NCBI GenBank assembly: GCA_017311185.1
Contig: JAESUZ010003186.1
Coordinates: 62,001-126,000, forward strand
DNA: 64,000 bases
From: Proteles cristata cristata
Lineage: Eukaryota; Chordata; Mammalia; Carnivora; Hyaenidae
Direction of reading: 5' to 3'
Made by a program: the position numbers and the translations under genes. Below, piece after piece: positions 35,658-47,429 of this stretch. Numbering within the stretch: the stretch's first letter is position 1; every line of letters begins with the position of its first letter. The notes beneath the pieces were generated by a model, which did no database searches, was not told the DNA's origin, and worked only from the letters and a program-made list of their open reading frames with translations.

Positions 35658-36559
35658 TTTTTTTTTTTTTTTGGATAACCCAAAGCATATTTTATTTTTT
35701 TATTTATTTACTTTTTACAAATAGTTTATTGTCAAATTGGTTTCCATATAACACCCAGTGCTCATCCCCACAAGTGCCCTCCTCCATGCACATCTCCCCC
35801 TTCCCTCCCCATACCCATCAGTCCTCAGTTTGTTCTCAGTATTCAAGAGTCTCTTATGGTTTGCCTCTCTCCCTCTCCCCCACAGTTTCCCCCCTTCTTC
35901 TGACCCTTGGTCCTCCGTTAAGTTCCTCCTAATCCTCCTATACGTGCAATCCTATGGTATTTGTCCTTCTCTGCCTGACTTATTTCGCTCAGCATAACAC
36001 CCTCAAGGTCCATCCATGTTGCTACACATGGCCAGATTTCATTGTTTCTCATTGCCATGTAGTATTCCATGGTATAGATAAACTACATCTTCTTGATCCA
36101 TTCATCTGTTGATGGACACTTAGGCTCTTTCCATGTTTTAGCTATTGTGGAGAGTGCTGCTATGAACATTGGGGCACATTTGCTCCTATGCATCGGCACT
36201 CCTGTATCCCTTGGGTAAATTCCTAGCAGTGCTATTGCTGGGTCATAGGGGAGTTCTATTGTTAACTTTTTGAGGAACTTCCACACTGTTTTCCAGAGGG
36301 GCTGTACCAGTTTACATTCCCACCAACAGTGTAGGAGGGTGCCCGTTTCTCCACATCCTCGCCAGCATCTAGAGTTCTCTGTTTTGCTCATTTTAGCCAC
36401 TCTGACTGGCGTGAGGTGGTATCTCAGTGTGGTTTTGATTTGTATTTCCCTGAAGAGGAGGGATGCTGAGCATCGTTTCATGTGTCTGTTGGCCATCTGG
36501 ATGTCCTCTTTGGAGAAGTGTCTGTTCATATCTTCTGCCCATTTCTTCACTGGGTTGTT
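35658..36559 (-). mobile_element. Young 5'-truncated L1, antisense, with TSD
   Basis: Poly(T) at 35658, then the inverted carnivore L1 3' UTR, then ORF2 C-terminal code on the minus strand (36557 down to 36083). That code has the motifs [15 protein letters not shown] and [10 protein letters not shown]. It stays open for about 157 codons until a TAG at 36083-36085, where the family normally has tryptophan. The flanks acacaaacttttttttt at 35650 and 36560 are a matching TSD. Confidence 0.94.
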
Positions 36560-36621
36560 ACACAAACTTTTTTTTTACAGTTTGAAAAAATAATACAAAA
36601 TGAGTCTGGATCTTTAAAACA

Positions 36622-36812
36622 AGCCACCTGGGTGGCTCAGTCAGTTAAGCATCTGACTCTTGATTTTGGTTCAGGTCATGATCTCATGGTTCATGAGATC
36701 AAGCCTCACATGGAGCTCTGCACTGACAGCGCAGAGTCAGCTTGGTATTCTCTCTCCCTCTCTCTCTGCTTATGCTCTCTGTCTCTCAAAATAAAGAAAC
36801 ATTTAAAAATAA
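36622..36812 (+). mobile_element. CAN-SINE, forward
   Basis: Head gccacctgggtggctcagtc, pyrimidine segment and tail aaaataaagaaacattt. Mid-age. Confidence 0.92.
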
Positions 36813-37134
36813 GTGACAGGTCAGATCCACAGGAGAGGACCAAATTTTGAAGGAAAAAATTGACTATACTTAGTACTCAAATAATACTCGGTTGGCAAAA
36901 ATGATTTTATTCTCAGAAATGCTTATTGATTTTTTTCAACCATACTTTCTTTGTGACTGCTCTCCTGTTTCACCAGCCAGAGGCACCCATAACTGTCAAC
37001 GACGGGTCCTGACTAACATGCGTACTGACTTGGTGAAATTCTGGTTAAAACACTAATTTTTAATCAGCTGCTAATGTTTACTATGAGCCAGATATGTTGG
37101 GCATTTTGCCAGTATTTAGACCCAAGACAGACAG

Positions 37135-37638
37135 ACTCCAGAGCCTGTATTCCTTTTTTTTAAAATTATGGATTAAAAAAGCACGTAACATAAAATTTAC
37201 CACTTTAACCATTTCTAAGTGTTCAGTTCAGTAGTGTGAAGTGTGTTCCTAGTGTTGTGTAACCATTGCCACCATCCATCTCTGAAACTTTCTTAATCCT
37301 GCAAAACTAGAAATTTGTACCTATTAAACAGTAGCTACCTATTCTCCCTTTTCTTTAGTCCCTGCAACCATTTTGCTTTGTGTCTCTGGGAATTTGACTG
37401 TTGTCGGTACCGCATATGAGTAGAGTCATGCAGTATTTGTTCCTCCGTGACTACCGTATTTCTCCCAGCATAATGTCCGTGTTGTAGCCTGTGTCAGAAT
37501 GCCGTCCGTTCCTTCTTTAGACTGAGTGATATTCCATTGTGTGTGCGCGCCACACTTTGTTTATCTGCTCTGCAGTTGGACTCTGGTTTGCTTCTCCTCT
37601 TGGCTGTTATGAACAGGCTGCTGTGGACGAGTGTGGGC
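37135..37638 (-). mobile_element. Old L1 fragment, antisense
   Basis: Inverted L1 3' wording (ataaaatttaccactttaac, cagtagtgtgaagtgtgtt, gactgagtgatattccattg). Diverged; ends where the paired SINEs sit. Confidence 0.75.
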
Positions 37639-37655
37639 TGAGATGATCATTTTTT

Positions 37656-37879
37656 TTTTTAATGTTTTATTTTATTTATTTCTAGGAGAGAGAGAGAGAG
37701 AGAGAGAGACAGTGTGAGCAGGGGAGGGTCAGAGAGAGAGGGAGTCACAGACTGAAACAGGCTCCAGGCTCTGAGCTGGCAGTCAGCACAGAGCCCGACG
37801 CGGCTCGAACCCACAAACTGCGAGATCATGACCTAAGAGAAAGTCGGACGCTTAACCAACTAAGCCACCCAGGTGCCCC
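37656..37879 (-). mobile_element. Young CAN-SINE subfamily copy, first of a pair
   Basis: Antisense young-subfamily copy with a (GA)n stretch at 37687-37709. It lies between target copies ctgagatgatcattttt (37639-37655) and atgatcattttt (37880-37891). Confidence 0.95.
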
Positions 37880-37891
37880 ATGATCATTTTT

Positions 37892-38082
37892 TTTTAAATG
37901 TTTTATTTCTAAGCGCGAGCAGGGGAGGGTCAGGTCAGAGAGAGAGAGAGACACAGACTGAAACAGGCTCCAGGCTCTGAGCTGTCAGCACAGAGCCCGA
38001 TGCGGGACTCGAACCCACGAACCGTGAGATCATGACCTGAGCTGAAGTCGGATGCTTAACCGACTGAGCCACCCAGGCGCCC
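37892..38082 (-). mobile_element. CAN-SINE, second of a pair
   Basis: Antisense copy of another subfamily (tcatgacctgagctgaagtc). It ends at target copy ctgagatgatcattttt, 38083-38099. The 17-base match between the outermost copies implies this insertion came first. Confidence 0.94.
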
Positions 38083-38639
38083 CTGAGATGATCATTTTTG
38101 CAATGGGTAGACTTGGGGCATATCTTTCATATGGAAAAAATTTAAAAGTACATTTTTGAGCTAATTGCTTGGTTTCTGCACTCTGGGTAATGAATACAGT
38201 GGGAACCTTCCAAACCATCTGACTGGTAATAAAAATCTAGGGAAGAAATTATCAGCAGAAATTAACAGGTGCATTTGGGAGAAAAGATATTTAAAGTATA
38301 CTCAGAGTTTTTGTCCCCCCACCCGAACATTCGGCACTTGGGGGGAGGTGATGGGGACTGCTACTGCCATCTAGTGGGTAGAGTCCGGGGCTGCTGCTTA
38401 ACATCCCATAGTGCACAGGACAGCCCCCCAGGATAAAGAATTATCGGCCAAAATGTCTGGAGTGCCAAGGTTGACAAATCCTGCACAAACTTGATTATCA
38501 GTAGATTTCTTTTCCAGTAGAAAAAAGAACTCAATATTGTGTTGTTAAATTTTTACTTTTACTTTTATGGAAAATTGTGTCCTGTCCTTGTTTATCTTAG
38601 TACCCCTGCCTGAGATTTGCCCAACCTCAACTGCTGGAA

Positions 38640-39670
38640 GGAGTGAGGAAAATAACCTCTCTCCCTTAGCCTCCATAGTCCAAGTTGTATCAGTGGCACC
38701 CACCTGATGGACGTGGATTATTCTCTCAAGCACACAGTCCCTTCTCTACCGGTTGGCATTCATGTTTTCCTCCTGTCCCACTGGCTCCTTCTTCTGAGTC
38801 TTGGAGGCTTCGTAGTCTTTATCCCTGGGCCTCATCTCTGTGTACAAGGGCTCCCTGGATTTCATCTCCTCCCATAGGTTTGATACCATCTGTACACTGA
38901 CAACTCCCAAAAGTAGGTTTCAGTCTCCTTTTCTCCCCTGAACTCTAGGCCCCTTTGTCTAACTGCTTCTTCAGTCTCTCCATTTGTTACTCCAGCTTAC
39001 CATTTCCAATATCTGAGATACTGTTCCTCCCTGCTGAAGACTTTTGTCCCCAAGGTCATCCCCATCCTAAATTACTCTGACTAGTATTCCTGCCTCTAGC
39101 AGTCCCTATCTACTTATCTCAGTGACCATCCAAATGGTTCCTTTCAGATGTGAGTCAGATGTGTCAGTCGTCTGTTCCCTTCCCTGGTGGTACCGGCCAG
39201 AATCCCTGAGCAGAGCGCCTCCCATTCTCCCCCCTCAACGCACTCCACGTTAGCCTCTTTGTTCTTCCCTGAATATTGCAGGCACCTTCCTGCCTCAGGG
39301 TACTGGGACTTGCTCTCCCTCTGTCTGGCTGTCCTTCCAGACATCTGCATACCTCACTCCATTATCTTATTCAAGTCTTTGCTCAAATGTCGCTTGTTCA
39401 GAGAAGTCTTCCACTACCATTCTGTGTAAAATCACAGTCCACTTTCCACCCCTACCGTATACTCCTTACTTTCATTCTCTGCTTTTTCTCTAGAGCATTT
39501 AGCACCTTCTAGTATTTTTACAGCTTATTTTTTTTTAAAAAGGCTCTTTCTCCTTCCATAGAATGTAAGTCCTATGAAGGCAGAAGTTTTCATCTGTATG
39601 ATCCGTTTATATTTTCCTGGTGCCTGTAACAGTGCCTAGCACATACCGGGATTCAATAAATAGTTGTCAC
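38640..39670. mobile_element. Ancient mammalian repeat (L2-like)
   Basis: Phrases ctgtacactgacaactccc and tgaatattgcaggcacctt, plus the final cagtgcctagcacatacc and ttcaataaatagttg, fit an old L2-class copy. No open frame. Confidence 0.5.
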
Positions 39671-39699
39671 GTGAGCAAATACATGTCTTTAACCAGTTA

Positions 39700-40440
39700 G
39701 TCAATCGAACTATATACTAATTGTCTGCTGTGCACATAGCATGAGTCAGAGGACAAAGCAGTAACAGCAGATCGCCAGAGAGGCTGGTTTGTGCCCTCTG
39801 GTATGTCTAGGGAAGCCAAGTAGCAGAGCTAGTCCATAGTACAAGGCATCAAAGAAATACCAAGTGAGTTATTTGTAAAGCACTGGTTATCTAGAGGTCA
39901 AAGAGATAATAGAGATAGGATGGTAGATAGTGAAGATAGGACATTTTGAATTTGGCTTCGAAGGACAGATAGTACTTGAGTAGGCCAAGAGGAGGCCGGT
40001 GGTAAGGGAAGAAGGTAAAGAGAAGGGGTGTGTACGTGTGTTGGGGGAACAGAGGAGTCAGCGAATAGGCTGGTTTTGTAGAGTAAAAGGAAGTAGGGCA
40101 GTTCCAGGGGGAAAGCCAGACTGGAGCCAGCTTACAAAAGGTCTTAAATGTGAGGTTAAGCTCTTTGGCTTTTTATTTGGCAGATAGGGAGTCGCAGAAG
40201 GGCTGGTTTGTAGGTTTGGCTTTGTTTTGAATGAAGGAACGTGGCATGTGCAGAGGCAATTTAGATTTCTTGTTTGGGCAACACTGTGGCCATGGGAGAT
40301 CCTAGATGTAGACAGGTTCGGGAGACCAGCCCTAGTCTAGCCTGACAGTTATCAGCACGCCAGGGGGCGATAGGAAAGAGGGGTTGGGTGTGAGGGAATT
40401 TGCAAGGCAGGACTTGACAGGGCTTGATGGTCTCATTATA
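39700..40440. mobile_element. Possible ancient repeat remnant
   Basis: Phrases such as cttacaaaaggtcttaaatg, gggagtcgcagaagggctgg and ttgaatttggcttcgaagg resemble the class at 48080, in weak and broken form. Confidence 0.35.
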
Positions 40441-42764
40441 TAATTTTGAATTAATTACTTAGCAAAACAAAGAAATGACATTTGCTCAAAGCAGCATCAC
40501 AATGCAAACAGATGTTATGCGAGGATAATTTGCAGTTTGTCATATGGATCCAATTCAGACAGGCTGGGAGCCGTGCCAAAATATGCAGGCATTTGATGCT
40601 ACAGTTGTACGGAACTACTACAAGACACAGACTTGGACTCCGTAGACACTGGAGCTTGGGATCCAAGTTTGAACCATCTCTTAAGAGGGAGAGCTCATAC
40701 ATGCCATCGTCTCCTTTAAGTCTTGGAACAGAAGGAAAATAGAAGAACGGAATTTAATAGAAAAAGGAATTCTAAAAAATGTATTCTCTTCTTTCAGGCA
40801 TTTCCAAACAGGTTCAATAACAACGTTTAGGCAGAATGAGAGTGATATTTGAATGGCTTTGGTAATGACTGTAATGACTTTCTGAAACCAAATTGGTATA
40901 AAAATAGACGTGTCTGGTTTTATGTCAGGGCGGGTCTGCAAAACCAAACGCACTGTCTACAGAACATTTGTTAGAGAACCAGAAGACGTGTGCACCGTTT
41001 ACATTTGTGCTTCTGAGATTGCCAGCTATTGTTCCTTTCTACCTACCTGTTGCACTTCCCCAAGCAGCTCCCGAAACTACTAAAATTCAACCAGAGACTT
41101 GAATTTGTGGGCTGTTGGAGGCTGAGGAGGGTGAGAGGGAATGGTAACCAAACCTCCCAAGCAGGATCTCACAGTCTCAGGACCTGAATTAAAATAGAAA
41201 TCCTTATGTCATATTATTCCCATTGTCTCCTACTCTTATGTAAAAAGTAAAAACAAGGAAATCGCTCAGATATCAAACCAGTATGTGTAGCATTGAGAAA
41301 GGAAAATGCCACTTCCTATTATTTTTTCCGCCCTCTCTCAGCACACATACTAGATTACTTTTCTTTTGTCAGTCCCTTCCCATTTATTTTCCTGAACTCT
41401 CCTCTTCTTTGAACTGGTCACCCACCTTTGTAAGGTTACATGATCTAACTGCAGGGTAAATACTCAAAGACAGGTATGGGCAGAAGGGCTATAGTTGGGA
41501 TGAGGTGGACGGTCACTGTGGACTGCCCGGGTCAGGAAAGGCTGTGCTGGAGATGGTGCAGGAGTCAGCACAAGTGTGCACCAAAAGGTGGAAGGGGAGT
41601 AAGTGTTCAGAAGGGAACTGGCGTCCCGGGTTAGAAGAGCACAGAGAAAGCCATGGATTTGAGTGTTGATTGAATATAACGGCCAGGCTATGCCTGTTAT
41701 CCTGGTAACCCATCCCATTTAGCGTTTGTCGCAAGGTTTTGCATTTTTAAGTGAGGTATTATTGGTGCATAAAAAGCGGTTGGAGTGGGTTTTCATAGAC
41801 ATCCAGTTTGTTCTTCCCTCTTCTGCCACAGTCTTGGCTAGTATTGTATTCAGTGCATGTGCAACGGACAGCGCTCCCACTTTCCAGTGCTCAAATCTGA
41901 ACGGTGACCAGTAACAGCCTGTCTCTTTTTTTTTTTTCCAACCCTTTCCACACACAGCTTACTAACATTACCCTTTCTAGGACAGTACACAGGATGCTTG
42001 CTGATAAAATCTATCGCGCTTGCTCAGGGATTCTGAGAACAGCCACCTCCTTCAGGTCCTGGGAGATGGTAGAAGTTCTTGGGCCATGTCTTTATAAGCC
42101 CGCTTGTATATATCAGACATTTGTGCCAAGCTGTGGCCTGTGTGATGCGTGACGTTGCCTGGCTACCAGTTGGCAGGATTAGTGGGAGATGCAGGGAATC
42201 ATAGACTAGATGTATGGGGAGCAGAGCCTAGCAGGCCTGCCATAAATAAAGCACATGGGGAATACTCTGAATTCTCTTGCTACAGTGGTTTGACTGCTTA
42301 ACGTATGGCCTGAATGGACCACTAGTTTTATATTACATTGCTTGGTAACTTTTATATAGTTTATAGTAAACCCTTTGGCAGCATTGGCAGCATTCATTTG
42401 CAAAAAGCAAACAAACCAAAAAAGGTGTGTTTTTAGAGGACCATAAGGAACTCAGTTCTCATTTGGCAGGAGAGCTAATGAGTGTACAAATTGCACAAAA
42501 TGTAGTTGATGTTTACCTTCCGCTTCAGAGGCTGTAGTTATATTACTAACCTGAAGACCTAAGTCTGTTGAAGAAACATTAGCATCTACGTCAAAAACTA
42601 GTACTAGTTTTTTTTTTTTTTTTAAAGAAGACTAAAGAGGATGATTTAATATGAAGCTGTAGGAGGTACATTTTCACGTCATTCTGTGAGGTTTGACTTT
42701 TTATTTGGAGCAGATGAAAATCAGCAAAAATGGTTTACAAGATTGGTCCATACCTCATTTTCTT

Positions 42765-43005
42765 TTTTTTTTAATTTTTAATTAAAAAAATTTTTTTTGA
42801 ATGTTTTATTTATTTTTGAGAGAGGGAGATAGAGACAGCATGAGCAGAGGAAGGTCAGAGAGAGACACAGAATCTGAAGCAGCCTCCAGGCTCTGAGTTA
42901 GCTGTCAGCACAGAGCCCGAAGTGAGGCTTGAACCCATGAACTGTAAGATCATACCCTGAGCTGAGGTCAGATGCTTAACCAACTGAGCCATCCAGGTGC
43001 CTCAA
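42765..43005 (-). mobile_element. CAN-SINE, antisense, 9-base TSD
   Basis: Flanks cattttctt at 42756-42764 and 43006-43014. Tail T-rich, head ends atccaggtgcctcaa. Confidence 0.92.
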
Positions 43006-43179
43006 CATTTTCTTGCATGTGTATAAAATGTGAGATCATAGGTGTTAATATGTTTGCTTGCTTAGCTGAAGTAGTTCATTACCATGAATTCATCATTTTA
43101 GTATCACTGACATCAGATGCTTCAAATAGGAAACTCCTTAATTCTATTCTCATAGTGGTTTAATTTTTTTTATCCAGTT

Positions 43180-44040
43180 AGTGGATTCAGAATAAAATTC
43201 GTGGAAATTCATTCTCCCAAAGGTGAAACATCTAACATTATTCTGAATGCTTTTGTAAATTCAATTAAAAAGTTAAACATAACAAATAAAAGAATTTCTT
43301 TCAGTAGTGATGATAAGGATATCAATGTTGGTGGAACGTGGCAACAGGGCAAAAACGATGTTCTTGTGGAATTAAGAAAACCTTTGAGGTGTAAATGTTC
43401 TTGAATTTGATTGTAATGGTAGACATAATATGGTCCAAACAGACGTCTACTAATGGAATTAAAAACTGACTGTTGTCACTTACAATTTTTTTTTTGAGAG
43501 AGAGAGAGAGAGAGAGAGAGTGTGTGTGAGAGAATCCCAAGCAAGCTCCGTGCTCAGTGCAGAGCCCAGTGTGGGGTTTGGTGACACGACCCTGGGATCA
43601 TGACCTGAGCTAAAATCAAGAGTCCAATGTTCAACCAACTAAGCCACCCGGGTGCCCCTACAAATAATTTTATATGCACCATTGGGTAATTGAATTATAA
43701 GATTTTTGTGACACTTCTGATGTTGAATTACATTTTGTACAGTGTGGCAGTATATACTTTTTCTGTCCATCATCTTTAAAGATGTTTGAATTTTTTAAGA
43801 ATTATTTTATAAGTCAATTCAACTGTCCTACAACGATATGAACTGTTTAAGAAAAGAGTCTTTTGCCTTTTGGCTGCATTGTTTTTTAAAAAATCAATTA
43901 GAAATCTTTTATGTATTCAATTAATGAACTTGCAAAAAATTCAGCTTTTGAAAGTTTTTAGCAAATTGTGATTATTGTAGGCAATTCTTTCAAACAGGGA
44001 GACATTGAAATTTTTCATAAAGGGAATGGTAAGTGTTCAA
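43180..44040 (+). pseudogene. Probable hAT-type transposase relic
   Basis: From about 43201 a frame stays open for 67 codons and contains SSDDKDINVGGTWQQGKNDV, spaced like the N-x-G-G...G-K-N-x-V block of vertebrate hAT transposases and domesticated relatives (ZBED/FAM200-like). Just downstream, in another frame, CNGRHNMVQT near 43411-43440 resembles the following C-x-x-H-x-x-H-N-x-x-Q-T block. A SINE at 43491 then interrupts it. The rest (to about 44040) shows only loose helical similarity and many stops. It could be a Charlie-like DNA transposon copy or a dead retrocopy of a hAT-derived gene. No searches were possible. Confidence 0.4.
43491..43657 (-). mobile_element. CAN-SINE, antisense, with (GA)n
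   Basis: Poly(T), about 12 GA units, and an inverted head ending cacccgggtgcccc. It interrupts the probable hAT relic. Confidence 0.92.
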
Positions 44041-44094
44041 ATGATATACAGGATTTAATTTTGAAATGTAAAATCACACTTTTGAATATCTTCA

Positions 44095-44635
44095 CTGTCT
44101 GCTAGGGCTGCCATAAAAAATAGGACAGCCTGGGTGGTTTAAATAACAAATTTATTTTCTCACAGTCCTGGAAGGTAACAGTCTAAGATCAGGGCACCTT
44201 CTGGGTTGGTGTCTGGTGAGGTCTTTCTTCCTGGGTTTTAGATGGCAAAGCTCTTTCTCTGTGTGCCTGTAATTCTCTTCTTATAAAGATATTGGTCCCA
44301 TCAGATTAGGGCCCCAACTTTATAACCTCATTTAATATTATCTCCTTTTTTAGGGGGGGAGGATAAGAAATCTTGTGGGATGGGGGCATGGGGCAGCATG
44401 GTTGGGGAGAGAGAGGGAGAGAGAAAGAAAGAGAGAATCTTCCAATGCAAGGCTTGACCTCATGACCTTGAGATCATGCCCAAATCAAGATTCGGATGCT
44501 TAAGAGACTGAGCCACCCAGGCACCCCTAATCATAATTATCTCCTTAAAGGCCCTCTCTCTAAATGTAGTCACACTTGGGGTTGGATTTTAAGATATGAA
44601 TTTTGGGGAGGTATAATTCAGTCTATAACATCCAC
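44095..44635 (+). mobile_element. Ancient mammalian repeat split by a SINE
   Basis: Phrases ctgctagggctgccataaaa, caaatttattttctcacagt, aggcccctt-like segments and gaattttggggaggtataat are familiar from a common old mammalian repeat I cannot name for sure. Confidence 0.5.
44348..44535 (-). mobile_element. CAN-SINE nested in older repeat, 11-base TSD
   Basis: Flanks attatctcctt at 44337-44347 and 44536-44546. Antisense copy with a GA-rich body. Confidence 0.93.
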
Positions 44636-44828
44636 CTTGTAGGAGTCTTTCCTTTGTAACATTTTATTATGCAAATTTCAATTGTATAAAATAAGCAATA
44701 GCAGAAAGACCACTATAGCGAACCCTTTCCAATATGCCTGTCAACTAGCTTCAACAATTACTAACTTACAGGTGATCGCATTTCATCAGTATTTCCTTAA
44801 CTCAATCCTATATTGTAAAACAAATCCA

Positions 44829-45050
44829 GGAGCACCTGTGTGGCTCATCTGGTTAAGTGTTGGGCTCTTGATTTTGGCTCCGGTCACTATCTCACGGTTT
44901 GTGGGATCGAGCCCCACGTCGGGCTCCATGAGGATAACACAGAGCCTGCTTGGGATTCTCTCACTCCCTCTCTCTTTGCCCCTCTCCTCCTCACAGATCT
45001 GTGAGCACGCATGCATGCTCTCTCTCTCAAAATCAATAAACTTTAAAAAA
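44829..45050 (+). mobile_element. CAN-SINE, forward
   Basis: Head ggagcacctgtgtggctcat, B-box-like gtgggatcgagccccacg and tail aaaatcaataaacttt. Mid-age. Confidence 0.92.
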
Positions 45051-45083
45051 TAAATTTAAAAAATATATTGAGTCATTTCATTT

Positions 45084-45271
45084 TTTTAATATTTATTAAT
45101 TTTGAGAGAGAAAGAGTGTAGGTTGAGGAGGGCCAGAGAGAAGGGGAAAGAGAGAATCCCAAGCAGGCTCCATTGTTGTAGAACCTGACACGGGACTTGA
45201 TCCCACTAAGATCATGACTTGAGCCGAAATCAAGAGTCAGACACAACCAACTGAGCCACCGAGGGTCCCCC
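45084..45271 (-). mobile_element. CAN-SINE, first of a close pair
   Basis: Antisense copy. Flanked by tcatttcattt at 45073-45083 and 45274-45284. Confidence 0.92.
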
Positions 45272-45284
45272 AAATCATTTCATT

Positions 45285-45476
45285 TAAAATTTGTTTAAAT
45301 GTTTAGTCACTTTTTGAGAGACAGAGACAGAGCATGAGTGGGGGAGGAGCAGCGAGAGAGGGAGATAGAATCTGAAGCCGGCTCTAGGCTCTGAGTTGTC
45401 AGCACAAAGTCCAACCGTGAGATCATGACTTGAGCCGAAGTCGGATGCTTAACTGACTGAGCCACTCAGGCGCCCC
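45285..45476 (-). mobile_element. CAN-SINE, second of a close pair
   Basis: Antisense copy directly after the previous one, ending cactcaggcgcccc. A further tcattt-like target copy follows at 45477. Confidence 0.9.
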
Positions 45477-45731
45477 TCATTTTTAAATATTTGAGTATAC
45501 ATCTCTGAAGAAATGACTTTAAAAAGTAACCATAATACCATTGTACTTAAAACCTCAATAATAATTTGTAGGAAACTTTTATTGATCTTCTGATTTTAAT
45601 TGAATAAATTTATTTTCTATACTAAATTGAAGCTCATAATTTATCAGTGCCTAGATTTGGTGAAACTTACAAAGAATCATAAATAGAGACAATTTGTTTT
45701 ATGAATTTTATCTTATTAAAAATATTTGTTG

Positions 45732-45948
45732 GGGCATCTGGGTGGCTCAATCGGTTAAGCGTCTGACTTCGGCTCAGGTCGTGATCTCAATCTGTAAGTT
45801 CAAGCCCCGCTTTGGACTCTGTGCTGACAGCTTGGAGCCTAGAGCCTGCTTTGGACTCTGTCTCTCATTCTCTCTTTGCCACTCCCCCACATGTGCTCTG
45901 TCTCTGTCTCTCAAAAATAAATAAATGTAAAAAAAAGATTTTAAAAAA
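45732..45948 (+). mobile_element. CAN-SINE, younger member of a pair
   Basis: Forward copy, head ggggcatctgggtggctcaa. Flanked by atatttgttg copies at about 45722-45731 and 45949-45958. Confidence 0.94.
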
Positions 45949-45960
45949 TATTTGTTGAAG

Positions 45961-46089
45961 GTGCCTGGGTGGCTTAGTTGGTTAAGCATTCAAGTCTTGA
46001 TCTCAGGGTCTTGAGTTCAAACCCCATGTTTGGCTCTGTGGTGGTCGTGAAGCCTACTTAAAAAAAAATAAATTATACATGCAGTATAT
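45961..46089 (+). mobile_element. Old CAN-SINE type, older member of a pair
   Basis: Short forward copy with ggtgcctgggtggcttagtt and gtgaagcctacttaaaaa. Flanked by tatttgttgaag at 45949-45960 and 46091-46102. Confidence 0.9.
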
Positions 46090-46253
46090 ATATTTGTTGA
46101 AGAAAGCACACTAAATGGAGGCAAAAAGGCAGTACTTGAGAAACATATTTATAAGTTTCAATACTAACAAAATTGTATTCAGAATATCTTCTGTTTAATA
46201 GCATTTGCTTTCAGTTTACCAGTTATCTCAGTGCATTAAAATATTTCCAGTTT

Positions 46254-46452
46254 AAGGTGCCTGGGTGACTCGGGTGGTTAAGCATCCAACTCTTGATATC
46301 AGCATAATCTTGCTTTCTGAGATTGAGTCTCAGGTCAGACTCCATGCTGAGCACAGAGCCTGCTTGTGATTGTCTCTTTTCCTCTTTCTCTGCCCCTGCC
46401 CAACTTGTGCTCATGCTTGTGTGCTCTCTCTCATAATAAATAAACATTAAAA
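46254..46452 (+). mobile_element. CAN-SINE, forward
   Basis: Head aaggtgcctgggtgactcgg, diverged middle, tail tcataataaataaacatt. Confidence 0.9.
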
Positions 46453-47222
46453 TTTTTTTCAGCTTTATTGAGATATAATTGACATATCAATAGGGTAAGT
46501 TGGGGTACACAGTGTGACTGATAACTTGTTTGTATTGCAGAATGATTACCATAGTAGCATTGTATTAACATCTCTGACATACATACATAATCACGTGTGT
46601 GTGTGTGTGTGTGTATGTGTGTGTGTGTAACATTTAAAATGTACTGTCTTTGCAACTTTCAAGTATATGATACAGTATTGTTAACTGTCATCCACATGCT
46701 GTGTGTTAGAACCCCAGAACCTACTCATCTTTATAACTGGAAGTTTGACCCTTTTGACCAAAATCTCCCTATCTCTCTTACCTCCTTGGCCCCTGGCAAC
46801 CACCATTCTGTTTCTAGAGTTCATCTTTTTAGAGTCCACATACAAGTGAGAACATACAGTATTTGTATTTGTCTCTGTCTGTCTGACTTCACTCAGCAGA
46901 ATGTCCTCAGAGTCCATCCATGTTGTCACAAATGGCAAGATTTCCTTCCTTTTTATGGCTGAATAACATTTCTATCTTTGTGTGTGTAAATGTGTGTATG
47001 TACACATTTTCTTTATGCATTCATCTGTCCACAGACATCTAGATTGTTCATATGTTTTGGCTATTGTGAATAATGCTACAGTGAATATGAGGGTGCAGAT
47101 ACCTCTTCAAGATTGTGATTTCATTTCCTTTAAATATATACCCCAGAGTGGAAATTGCTGGGTCATAATGGTATTTCTGTTTTTTATTTTTCCTCACTGC
47201 ATTTGGAAAGAATATTTTCTCA
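46453..47222 (-). mobile_element. Old L1 3' part, antisense
   Basis: Inverted L1 3' wording (ttgagatataattgacatat, tacagtattgttaactgtca) runs into inverted ORF2 C-terminal code (ggctattgtgaataatgcta). Frames are broken. A (TG)n array lies at 46597-46630. Confidence 0.85.
46597..46630 (+). repeat. (TG)n array with one TA interruption
   Basis: Two TG runs separated by tatg, within antisense L1. Confidence 0.95.
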
Positions 47223-47429
47223 ACTAAAATCATTATGGCCTACAGACAAGAGTCCATCAAAAATTTTAATAATTTTAAATGTATTAACAATAAAATTGAC
47301 AATTAATAATGAACAAGGTTGGAGTAGACAGGTAATTTTATGAGAAATTATATAAAAATTATAAGAAAAATATTATAAGTACTAAGATCATATTGAAAAA
47401 AGAAATTAGTCAGAAAAACAGCAATACTG

